The notes under the pieces are model-generated. The model did not search any database, had not been told where the DNA came from, and worked only from the letters and a program-made list of their open reading frames with translations. A stretch of 64,000 nucleotides of DNA from Synergistaceae bacterium (GTDB lineage Bacteria > Synergistota > Synergistia > Synergistales > Aminobacteriaceae). Location of the stretch: contig JAAYLU010000065.1 of the NCBI GenBank assembly GCA_012521675.1, forward strand, positions 1-64,000, given 5' to 3'. Positions 41,093 to 48,493 of the stretch are shown here, one piece after another (positions within the stretch are counted from its first letter, which is position 1; the number at the start of each line of letters is the position of its first letter). Position numbers and translations under genes: made by a program.

Positions 41093-41133
41093 CGGGGATC
41101 GTCGACCTTTTTTGACCGGCGTCCCCGTTTTTT
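41093..41133 (+). terminator. Leader terminator (riboswitch expression platform)
   Basis: Stem CGGGGA (41093-41098) plus CGTC (41100-41103), pairing with GGCG (41118-41121) and TCCCCG (41122-41127), with one bulged T. Six T follow (41128-41133). It lies between the structured leader and the ATG at 41160, as an off-switch would. Confidence 0.75.
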
Positions 41134-41159
41134 GTGTGTTTTCAGGAGGAGTTCGGCGC

Positions 41160-42176
41160 ATGGAAAGAGAGATAGTTCCAGTGGAGCAGGCGGTCGGAAG
41201 AGTCATAGAGCACGACCTGACCCTCATCGACCCGGACACCGGGTTCAAGGGGGCGAAGTTCCGCAGGGGACACACCATTCGACCGGAGGACATTGCAGTT
41301 CTCCGGCGCATGGGCAAATCCAATATCTCGTTCCTGAAGCTTAGCCCGGACGAGGTTCACGAGGACGATGCGGCCCTCCGGCTGGGAAGGCGTTTGGCGG
41401 GGTACGGCGTCGACCTGGTCGGCCCGGAGGAGGGCAAGTGCTCCCTGAAGGCCAATCGCGACGGGCTGCTGCTCTACGAGGACTCGGACGTCGATTTCGT
41501 CAACGACGATCCGGACTGGATTCTCACGACACTGCCGAACAAGGTCCCTGTGAAGAAGGGGCATACGGTCGCCTCCTTCAGGATTGGGCCGCTGGTCGCG
41601 AGAGAGGATCAGGTCGCCAGGGCGGAGGCGGTCAAGCCCATCTCGGTGAGGGAGTGGCTGCCTCTCAGGAGCGCCCTTGTCATCACTGGGCGGGAGCTGT
41701 TCGACGGTACTGTTAAGGATGCATTCAAACCCAGGCTTGAGAAAAAGCTTGCTTTCTACGGGGGAGAGTTCCTCGGTGGAGTCACGGTTCCGGACGACCG
41801 GGACATGATAGCGGGAGCGATCTCCGCGTGGCTCCACGAGGGGGCCGACCTGGTCTTGTGCACCGGAGGAATGAGCGTCGACGCCGACGATCTCACCCCT
41901 TCGGCGATAAGCGAGGTCTGCGATAGAGTTGTTTTTCGAAGGGTGCCGGTCATTCCGGGCACCAATATAATGATGGCGGTCTCGGGAGGCTCCTGTGTGC
42001 TCGGGGTCCCGGCCGCGGCAGCGTTCATTGAGAGGACGTCGCTCGACATACTTCTCGACAGGATCTTCGGAGGCGTTCCTCCCGACGGAAAAGAGGTCAG
42101 AGAATGGGGAAAGGGGGGATTGTGCGTTAACTGCAATTCCTGCGGCTATCCTATGTGCGCCTTCGCGGCGCGGTAG
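41160..42176 (+). CDS. MoeA/MogA-like molybdopterin-binding protein with C-terminal Cys motif
   Basis: 338 residues. The second half is a MoCF-biosynthesis (molybdopterin-binding) domain: LVITGRELFDG, LVLCTGGMSVDADDLTPSAI and IPGTNIMMAVSGGSCVLGVPAAA. The N-terminal half has a short MoeA-like start (PVEQAVGRVIEHDLT). The C-terminus ends in a four-Cys cluster CVNCNSCGYPMC, not part of classical MoeA. It probably helps insert Mo or W into the pterin, or delivers cofactor to the formate dehydrogenase. The start ATG follows CAGGAGGAG. First gene behind the riboswitch-like leader. Confidence 0.85.
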   Translation: MEREIVPVEQAVGRVIEHDLTLIDPDTGFKGAKFRRGHTIRPEDIAVLRRMGKSNISFLKLSPDEVHEDDAALRLGRRLAGYGVDLVGPEEGKCSLKANRDGLLLYEDSDVDFVNDDPDWILTTLPNKVPVKKGHTVASFRIGPLVAREDQVARAEAVKPISVREWLPLRSALVITGRELFDGTVKDAFKPRLEKKLAFYGGEFLGGVTVPDDRDMIAGAISAWLHEGADLVLCTGGMSVDADDLTPSAISEVCDRVVFRRVPVIPGTNIMMAVSGGSCVLGVPAAAAFIERTSLDILLDRIFGGVPPDGKEVREWGKGGLCVNCNSCGYPMCAFAAR

Positions 42177-42210
42177 CCTGTCGAAAATCTTTGAAAAAGG
42201 AGACCGAACC

Positions 42211-44964
42211 ATGGAGACAAAAATGATCACCGCCGTAATCAATGGGCGTACGATCACGGCGAAACCCGGGTCCACGATCCTGGAGGCGGCCCGGGCGAAC
42301 GACATCTACATACCGACTCTATGCGATCATCCCGCTCTGCCGCCCAGCGGCGCCTGCCGGGTATGCGTCGTCGAGGCGGAGAAGAACCCCAAGCTTCTCA
42401 CCGCCTGCACGACTCCCCTGACGGAGGGAATGGTCATAAAGACCAACAGCCCCAGGATCCACGCCGCGCGCAAGGCCGTCGTGGAGATGATACTCATCAG
42501 GCACCCCCTCGACTGCTTCTCTTGCGAGGCCAACGGCAGATGCGAGCTGCAGGATCTCGCCTACGAGCTCGGGATTGAAGAATCGCCGTTCCGCGAGGAG
42601 GGCGACGTCAACACCCACCTCGAGCTCGACGATACGAACCCCTTCTACGTCCGCGACATGAACAAGTGCATCCTCTGCGGCCGCTGCGTCCGCGCATGCG
42701 ACTGGAGGGCAGGCTACCACGCCATCGACTTCATGTTCAGAGGAATAAATACACAGATCGACCCGCCCGTCGGGGTAAAGCTAGAGGACGAGGGCTCCGA
42801 CTGCGTCTTCTGCGGACAGTGCGTGCAGGTCTGTCCCGTGGGCGCGCTGGTCGAGAAGAAGTCCATGGGGCAGGGCAGGCCGTGGCAGACGAAGACAGTC
42901 CGCACCACATGCCCGTACTGCGGAGTCGGCTGCCAGCTCGACCTTCACATGAAGGGCGACCAGATCGTAAGGGTCACCGGCACCGAGGACGGAATGCCCA
43001 ACCTAGGCAGGCTCTGCGTCAAGGGCCGCTTCGCCTACGACTTCATCTACTCCGACGAGAGGCTGACCAAGCCCCTCATCCGCGTTCGCAGGGGCAAGGA
43101 CAGAAGCCTCGACGACACCTTCCGCGAGGCCTCATGGGACGAGGCGCTCGACCTGGTCACCACCAAGCTGAAGGAGGTGATGCAGAAGCACGGGCCGGAC
43201 GCCGTTGGCGGAGTAAGCTGCGCACGCAGCCTCAACGAGGACTCCTACAGCATGCAGAAGCTTTTCCGATCGGTATTTGGAACAAACAACATCGACCACT
43301 GTGCACGTGTATGACACGCTCCCACAGTAGCGGGGCTACTGACTAGCTTTGGAGCAGGCGGAATGACCAACACGGTGGGCGAGTTCGCGAAGGCGAAGCT
43401 CATGTTCTGCATCGGAACCAACATGACCGAGGCGCACCCCGTGGCCGCGACCTTCCTCAAGAACGGGGTGGAGTCCGGATCCAAGCTCATCGTGGTCGAC
43501 CCGAGGAGGCAGGAGCTCGCCGACTACGCCGACATCTTCGCCCAGCTTCGCGTCGGCTCGGACATCGCCTTCCTGAACGGAGTTATGAACGTCCTCATCA
43601 ACGAGGACCTGTACGACAAGGAGTTCGTCGAGAAGAACTGCGAGAACTTCGACGAGTTCAAGGCGAAGATAATGGAGTACCCCGTCAGCCGGGCCGCCGA
43701 GATCAGCGGAGTGCCCGAGCAGACGATAATCGACATCGCCAGGATGCTCGGCAGCATCAAGCCGGCCATGGTGATCTACACGCTCGGCATCACCGAGCAC
43801 GTGTCGGGCAAGCGCAACGTCATGACGCTGGCCAACCTCCAGATGCTTCTCGGCAACATGGGAGTGGAGTGCGGCGGCGTGAACCCGATGCGCGGACAGA
43901 ACAACGTGCAGGGCGCGTGCGACATGGGCGCGCTTCCGAACATGTACCCGGGCTACCAGAGCGTGGCGAACCCCGAGCTCAACAAGAAGTTCGCGGACTT
44001 CTGGGGCAACGAGTCGCTGCCCGACAAGCCGGGCATGATGATCGGCCACATGGTCAACGGCCTGGCCGATGGCAAGCTGAAGGCCTTCTGGATCTTCGGC
44101 GAGAACCTCGTCGCCACCGAACCGGACCCGCGTCACGTGGCTCACTGCCTGAACTCCGCGGAGTTCCTCATCGCCCAGGACATCTTCAACACAGAGACCA
44201 CCCAGTACGCCGACGTGATCCTTCCATCGGCCGCTTGGTGCGAGGACGAGGGCACGTTCACCAACACCGAGCGCAGGGTTAGCCGCGTGCGCAAGGTCAA
44301 GGAGGCGCCGGGCGAGGCGAAGCCCAACTGGTGGGTCTTCAAGGAGATCGCCAGGAGGTTCGGCCATGACTGGCCGTCCACCGGCGGACAGGAGCTGTGG
44401 GACAACGAGATAGCCAAACTCTGTCCGGCATTTGCGGGAGTCAAGTTCGACCGCATGGACAACATCGGCGGCATCCAGTGGCCCTGCCCGACCGAGGAGC
44501 ATCCCGGAACTCCCATACTGCACAAGGACGGCAAGTTCTCCCGCGGCAAGGGACTCTTCCAGGCCATCGACTGGGTGCCCAGCAGCGAGGTCCCCGACGA
44601 GGAGTACCCGATAGTGCTCAGCACGGGACGCCGCCTTGTTCACTACCACTCAAGGACCCAGACCGGCCGCTCGAAGGGCATGAACGAGCGCATGCCGGAG
44701 GAGTTCGCCGACATCTCCGTGCAGGACGCGGAGAGGCTGGGGATCGCCCACGGCGAGACCATCCGCGTAGTATCGAGGCGCGGCGAGGTCAAGATCAAGG
44801 CCAACGTTTCGAAGAGGATCGCCCCCGGCATGGTCTGGATGTCCTTCCACTTCTGGGACACCAACGCGAACCATCTGCTGAGCGGCGACCTGGAGCACTT
44901 CGATCCCGACACACTTACCCCGTCGTTCAAGGCGTGCGCGGTTAGGATCGAGAAGATAGCGTGA
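42211..44964 (+). CDS. fdhA: Selenocysteine-containing formate dehydrogenase, alpha subunit
   Basis: 917 residues counting an in-frame TGA at 43312-43314 as selenocysteine 368. Domains: N-terminal 2Fe-2S ferredoxin (CDHPALPPSGACRVC), NuoG-type His/Cys 4Fe-4S block (HPLDCFSCEANGRCELQD), two 4Fe-4S sites (CILCGRCVRAC, CVFCGQCVQVCPVG), then the molybdopterin oxidoreductase domain (TTCPYCGVGCQ). The active site reads CARV-Sec-HAPTVAG, the hallmark of FdhF/FdhA. It oxidises formate or reduces CO2; the NuoG-like front suggests NAD(H), ferredoxin or hydrogenase partners not present here. No signal peptide. Start ATG 42211 follows AAAGGAGACC. Its stop overlaps the next ATG. Confidence 0.93.
43312..43355 (+). 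promoter_or_regulatory. Selenocysteine codon with bacterial SECIS hairpin
   Basis: TGA at 43312-43314 is followed by an outer stem GCTCC (43318-43322) / GGAGC (43351-43355). Inside it is a perfect apical stem CAGTAGC (43325-43331) / GCTACTG (43335-43341) with a GGG loop. The apical loop sits about 17 bases after the TGA, the distance at which SelB recognises bacterial SECIS elements. Confidence 0.88.
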
Positions 44965-45569
44965 TGAAGTACGGACGGTTCGAGTCCTACGAGGCTTTTC
45001 TCAAGGAACTTGAACTCTTCCACGGCAAGCCCGCCCCCGGAGGAGTGCTGGCCCTGCACATGGTCAACATGGCGTGGGAGCTGCTCCCCGAGGGCATCCT
45101 GATGGACGTGATCTGCGAGACGCGCAAGTGCATGGCGGACACGGTCCAGCTCCTGACCCCCTGCACAGTGGGCAACCACTGGCTCAAGGTCGTGGACACC
45201 GGCCGATTTGCCGGGGTATTCTACGACAAGCAGACGGGGGAGGGAGTGCGCATATCGCTGAGCATGGACAAGCTGAAGGACTGGCCACGCGTCCAGGAGT
45301 GGTACCTGAAGCTGATCCCGAAGCACGAGCAGAGCCTCGAGGCCATACTCGACCAGATAAACGAGGCGGGCCCGGCCCTCTTCGACGTCGAGGAGGTCAC
45401 GGTGGAGCCCGAACTCATAAAGGTTCGAGACAAGGTCCCCCCGGTGATCTGCCCCGTATGCGGCGAGGCCTATCCGCCGGATCACGGTCCGGTCTGCAGA
45501 GGCTGCGCCGGGCTGACGGATGACTACTATCACAAGCGGAATCCGGGCAAGGCGGTAGGCGAGAACTAA
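44964..45569 (+). CDS. FmdE-like protein with C-terminal zinc ribbon
   Basis: 201 residues. The N-terminal 150 match formylmethanofuran dehydrogenase subunit E-like proteins: FHGKPAPGGVLALHMVN, CMADTVQLLTPCTVGN and FAGVFYDKQTGEGVRISL. A zinc ribbon follows (CPVCGEAY, then CRGC). In the usual FHGHxCPG motif the His and Cys are replaced (FHGKPAPG), so metal binding at that site may be lost. The ATG overlaps the fdhA stop (TGATG). FmdE proteins are often found with molybdenum and formate dehydrogenase genes; the job may be cofactor delivery. Confidence 0.85.
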   Translation: MKYGRFESYEAFLKELELFHGKPAPGGVLALHMVNMAWELLPEGILMDVICETRKCMADTVQLLTPCTVGNHWLKVVDTGRFAGVFYDKQTGEGVRISLSMDKLKDWPRVQEWYLKLIPKHEQSLEAILDQINEAGPALFDVEEVTVEPELIKVRDKVPPVICPVCGEAYPPDHGPVCRGCAGLTDDYYHKRNPGKAVGEN

Positions 45570-45580
45570 AGCGCAAGGAC

Positions 45581-45606
45581 GGAGGGAGGGCGAGAGCCCT
45601 CCCTCC
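45581..45606 (+). terminator. Hairpin after the fdh operon
   Basis: GGAGGGAGGGC (45581-45591), loop GAGA, GCCCTCCCTCC (45596-45606): an 11-bp perfect stem. The T-run is poor (TGCTGTTG), so termination efficiency is unsure. Confidence 0.6.
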
Positions 45607-45636
45607 TGCTGTTGAGTCCTGTTGGATGCGCCAGCG

Positions 45637-45805
45637 TCGTCATCCCGAATGAACAAAGCGGATACCGTTATCCAGAAGGACTGGCATTCCTGTCATCCCG
45701 AGGCAGGTTTATAGCCGAGGGATCTGGTTTTATGGCGACGAAAAGTGAGATCCCTCCTCCCTCCGGTCGTCGGGATGACAAGTGGGGCCGGTCGTCCCGA
45801 ACGAG
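45637..45805. repeat. Cluster of dispersed repeats, including a facing pair
   Basis: Between the fdh operon and msrB (45570-45950), no gene is seen. Copies: GTCATCCCGAAT at 45638; GTCATCCCGAGG to GAGGGATCT at about 45692-45725; the inverted form AGATCCCTC to GGGATGAC at about 45749-45780; GTCGTCCCGAACGAG at about 45792. The second and third face each other and could fold into a large hairpin. Confidence 0.75.
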
Positions 45806-45950
45806 AATGAGAAGGCGGCCAGGGGCGTGCCGCATTCGGGTAGGAGGGGGCGGATCGTTCGCTATCCCGAGGCGGGAGGGCCGAGGGGAGGGTTCTCAAG
45901 TCTCCACATTCTGTTCTGCAATAAAAATCATCAACAGGGAGGGTGGCAAC

Positions 45951-46418
45951 ATGAGGATTTGCCTGCTTGCGTGCTGCATCTGCGCTGCGCTTTTGTTTTC
46001 GGCGCGGGCCGGGATTGCGTTCCAGAGAGTGGAGAAGAGCGAGGAGGAGTGGCGTGCCATTCTGACCCCGGAGCAGTTCCACGTGACGCGCGAGAAGGGG
46101 ACTGAGCGCGCGTTCACAGGTGCTTACTGGGACCATCGCGAGAGGGGAGTATACGCCTGCGTCTGCTGCGGTGCCGAGCTCTTCTCGTCCGACGCAAAGT
46201 ACGATTCCGGCTCCGGGTGGCCCAGCTTCTGGACCGCCCTGGAGGGGGCGCCGATAGCGGAGCAGCGCGACACTTCTTTCGGGATGATCCGCACCGAGGT
46301 GCACTGCTCACGGTGCGACGCCCATCTCGGGCACCTGTTCAACGACGGCCCGCCGCCAACAGGGCTTCGCTACTGCATCAATTCCGCGTCGCTGGACTTC
46401 CTCCCGGCGGACGAATGA
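45951..46418 (+). CDS. msrB: Peptide-methionine (R)-S-oxide reductase MsrB, exported
   Basis: 155 residues with a signal or lipoprotein-like N-terminus ([17 protein letters not shown]), so it repairs oxidised methionine outside the cytoplasm. MsrB marks: zinc pairs CVCC near residue 69 and CSRC near residue 119, [25 protein letters not shown] with the catalytic Cys. It uses Cys, not selenocysteine. Start ATG follows AGGGAGGG. Monocistronic by spacing. Confidence 0.92.
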   Translation: MRICLLACCICAALLFSARAGIAFQRVEKSEEEWRAILTPEQFHVTREKGTERAFTGAYWDHRERGVYACVCCGAELFSSDAKYDSGSGWPSFWTALEGAPIAEQRDTSFGMIRTEVHCSRCDAHLGHLFNDGPPPTGLRYCINSASLDFLPADE

Positions 46419-46524
46419 GGTTCTTCGTCTAGGTGCGCGACTGATCAAATCAGTGGAATAAGCGGAGGGCGGTCAATACCACGAGACAAGCTCCACTGCC
46501 TTGACTCCCAGTGCAATGATCGGC

Positions 46525-47808
46525 TCAGCGCGCCATCCTCTTGACGCTCGTGACTCCGTCGTGCTGCTGCACGCGGAATCTGAACGAGGGGGCCTCCCTC
46601 TCCAGGGCTGCCTTCGCGCTTGGCGGCAACCGGTTCAGCGCGTCAGTCAGGTCGGATAGTTCTTCTTCGGTGAGCTCGGGCGATCTCCCGGCTCGGGCGG
46701 GAGCGTGCAGCTCGAAGTTCAAGAGGCCTCCGTCGCTTGAGACCGAGTAGTCGCCCAGCCAGGGGATCGCGAACATGGCCTTGTCGAGCTCGTGCATTGG
46801 GATGAACGCCCCGCCGGTTGTTACGCCGTTGCTCGCCCTGCCGGTGATCTCCAAGCCTCTGAGGATGGAGCCGCATCGGCACGGGCCGGGAAGGAAGCGC
46901 CCCCTGTCGCCTGTGCGGTAGCGGAGGAGGGGTGTGCCGGTCGCGCACAGGGTGGTCAGCACCACCTCGCCGAACTCTCCCTCCGGCAGCGGGGCAAGCG
47001 TCGTCGGATCGACGACCTCGAACAGGTAGTTGCCCTCCATCACGTGGAGCCAGTTCCTCTCCTCGCACTCTAGCGCCCCTCCGTACAGTGTCTCCGTCAG
47101 GCCGTAGTGACGCCGGGCAGAACATCCCCAGGCCCTCTCTATCGCGGACACAAGGCTAGGCGCGGCGTAGTCGGCGCACAGCAACACCTGAGACAGCCCT
47201 CTTCCCAGCCTGGAATCCGGCCCTCGCGCCAGCGACAGCACCTGGGCGGGCATCCCTATCAGGCACTGCGCTCCAATCTCGGCGACTTGCTCCAGCGCCG
47301 TCCTCCCGTCGAGCGGGGAGTGCAGCACGCACTCCCTCTCCGGTGCCACCGCGCGCACCAGCAGATCCCCTATGCTGCCGGGTCTCTCTCCTGGCAGCAG
47401 CACAAGCGCTCTCCCTCCGGGGGGCAGAAACGTGGTCATTCCCACCCGGAAGATATCGATCGTAGCAGCCAGGTCCTCCTCCGTGAAGAAGAGGCGCTTG
47501 CCCTCGCCCGCGGTGCCGGATGTACGAAGGGTGACCACCCGGGCTACCTCGTCCTGGGGGACGGCCATGAAGCTCATCGGGCTGTTCGCGATGTCGTCCG
47601 GAAGTGTCGGTGCGAGGTTGAAAAAGTCATCCAGTGACGCCGGAAAGCCCTCGGGGATCCCGGAAAGCCTCTCCGCGTAAAAAGGGCTGCACCTCCGCGC
47701 CTCCTCGACTACGGAACGAAGGCGCTCAAGCTGGTATCTCTCTATCCCCGCCCTGCCGAAAGGCTCTCCCGTCCTGCCCGCGACCCACTCGTCAAGGGTC
47801 GGTCTCAT
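46525..47808 (-). CDS. AMP-dependent (phenylacetate-CoA ligase-like) ligase, module B
   Basis: 427 residues of the acyl-adenylate-forming superfamily, PaaK type. Motifs: TLRTSGTAGEGKRLFF (phosphate loop), HYGLTETLYGGALECE, YRTGDRGRF, and GRASNGVTTGGAFIP near the C-terminus. A Cys pair (CRCG) follows the TGD motif, as in PaaK-like proteins. It activates a carboxylic acid with ATP; CoA as acceptor is likely but unproven. I recall the NCBI family DVU_1553 AMP-dependent CoA ligase next to aldehyde oxidoreductase genes; this fits. The start ATG overlaps the stop of the preceding gene. Last gene of module B. Confidence 0.8.
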   Translation of the reverse strand: MRPTLDEWVAGRTGEPFGRAGIERYQLERLRSVVEEARRCSPFYAERLSGIPEGFPASLDDFFNLAPTLPDDIANSPMSFMAVPQDEVARVVTLRTSGTAGEGKRLFFTEEDLAATIDIFRVGMTTFLPPGGRALVLLPGERPGSIGDLLVRAVAPERECVLHSPLDGRTALEQVAEIGAQCLIGMPAQVLSLARGPDSRLGRGLSQVLLCADYAAPSLVSAIERAWGCSARRHYGLTETLYGGALECEERNWLHVMEGNYLFEVVDPTTLAPLPEGEFGEVVLTTLCATGTPLLRYRTGDRGRFLPGPCRCGSILRGLEITGRASNGVTTGGAFIPMHELDKAMFAIPWLGDYSVSSDGGLLNFELHAPARAGRSPELTEEELSDLTDALNRLPPSAKAALEREAPSFRFRVQQHDGVTSVKRMAR

Positions 47809-48278
47809 ATTATCGAATTGTCGAAGGCGGGCGGTGCGTCGGTCGGGTCGATGCCGCCCTCCATAAGCAGCTCCATGGACTTGACCCAGACGGAGCGGAC
47901 TAGGAGGCCGCAGCGCGCCCGACCGTGCTTGTCCAGTATGTCGCCGCACATGATGCTCTCCCCCGCGCACAGCTCGTCCCGGAACCACTCGACCAGCCGC
48001 CTGACCATCATTCTGAACATCGGGTGCTCCGTCTCTCCGTCCGCGCCTTTCCCGGCGTAGTAGCCCAGAAGGCACGCGCCTCCCAGCAGAGCGCCGCAGG
48101 TGGCGTTGCTGTGCCCCAGCCCGAGCGACAGCCCCCCGGTCGCTCGAATAAGAGAGGCGTCGTGTTCCGCCCCGGTCTGGCGAAGGGCCATCAGCAGCAG
48201 TATCTGGCTGCAGTGGTAACCCTTGCCCTCGAAGGAGAGCAGTTCGATCTGAAGTTCGTCGAGGTCGAAGTCGCTCAT
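47805..48278 (-). CDS. C_GCAxxG_C_C family protein, module B
   Basis: 157 residues. Cys signature: GYHCSQ near residue 22, then ATCGALLGGA (canonical GCAxxG, here CGAxxG), LCAGESIMCGDI and RCG. These proteins are thought to bind a metal or act in redox, but the function is not established. I recall a DVU_1555 subfamily tied to Mo hydroxylase clusters. ATG 48278 overlaps the zinc-ribbon gene stop (TGATG) and its own stop overlaps the ligase start (ATGA), so the genes are tightly coupled. Confidence 0.82.
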   Translation of the reverse strand: MSDFDLDELQIELLSFEGKGYHCSQILLLMALRQTGAEHDASLIRATGGLSLGLGHSNATCGALLGGACLLGYYAGKGADGETEHPMFRMMVRRLVEWFRDELCAGESIMCGDILDKHGRARCGLLVRSVWVKSMELLMEGGIDPTDAPPAFDNSII

Positions 48279-48493
48279 CACTTGTCCTCCAGGATCTTTT
48301 CGACTTCCAGCATCTTGCCCGTCGCAAGCTCCTCCGGGATAAAGGTCATCCCGCAGGAGGGGCAGGTAGGAAGATCAAGGGTGAAGACGCTGCCGAGGTA
48401 TGTCAGCTCCATCTTTCCCATCTCCATCTTTACCCCGCAAGCGCCGCACTCGGCGTCCAGGTATCTCTCAAAGGACTTGGTCAGCTCTTTCAT
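48278..48493 (-). CDS. Small zinc-ribbon/redox protein, module B
   Basis: 71 residues. CxxC pairs CGAC near residue 17 and CPSC near residue 43, the latter in CPSCGMTFIPEELATGK. It is clearly the paralogue of the 64-residue protein at 33510-33704: both end in an E-xxLEDK tail and share the YLG-VF spacing. I recall the DVU_1557 redox protein family. The start ATG follows GGAGGACGAG and overlaps the upstream stop (ATGA). Confidence 0.8.
   Translation of the reverse strand: MKELTKSFERYLDAECGACGVKMEMGKMELTYLGSVFTLDLPTCPSCGMTFIPEELATGKMLEVEKILEDK

Noticed and set aside
41995-42210. Upstream in-frame extension of formate dehydrogenase into the MoeA-like gene
   Set aside because: ATG 42211 has a good ribosome site and the ferredoxin domain starts right after it; the extension only overlaps another gene.
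43312-43314. TGA read as a nonsense mutation making fdhA a pseudogene
   Set aside because: The frame is intact on both sides, the context is the known Sec active site, and a SECIS-like hairpin follows at the right distance.
46141-46418. MsrB as a selenoprotein
   Set aside because: The catalytic position is a normal Cys codon (RYCINS) and no in-frame TGA is present.
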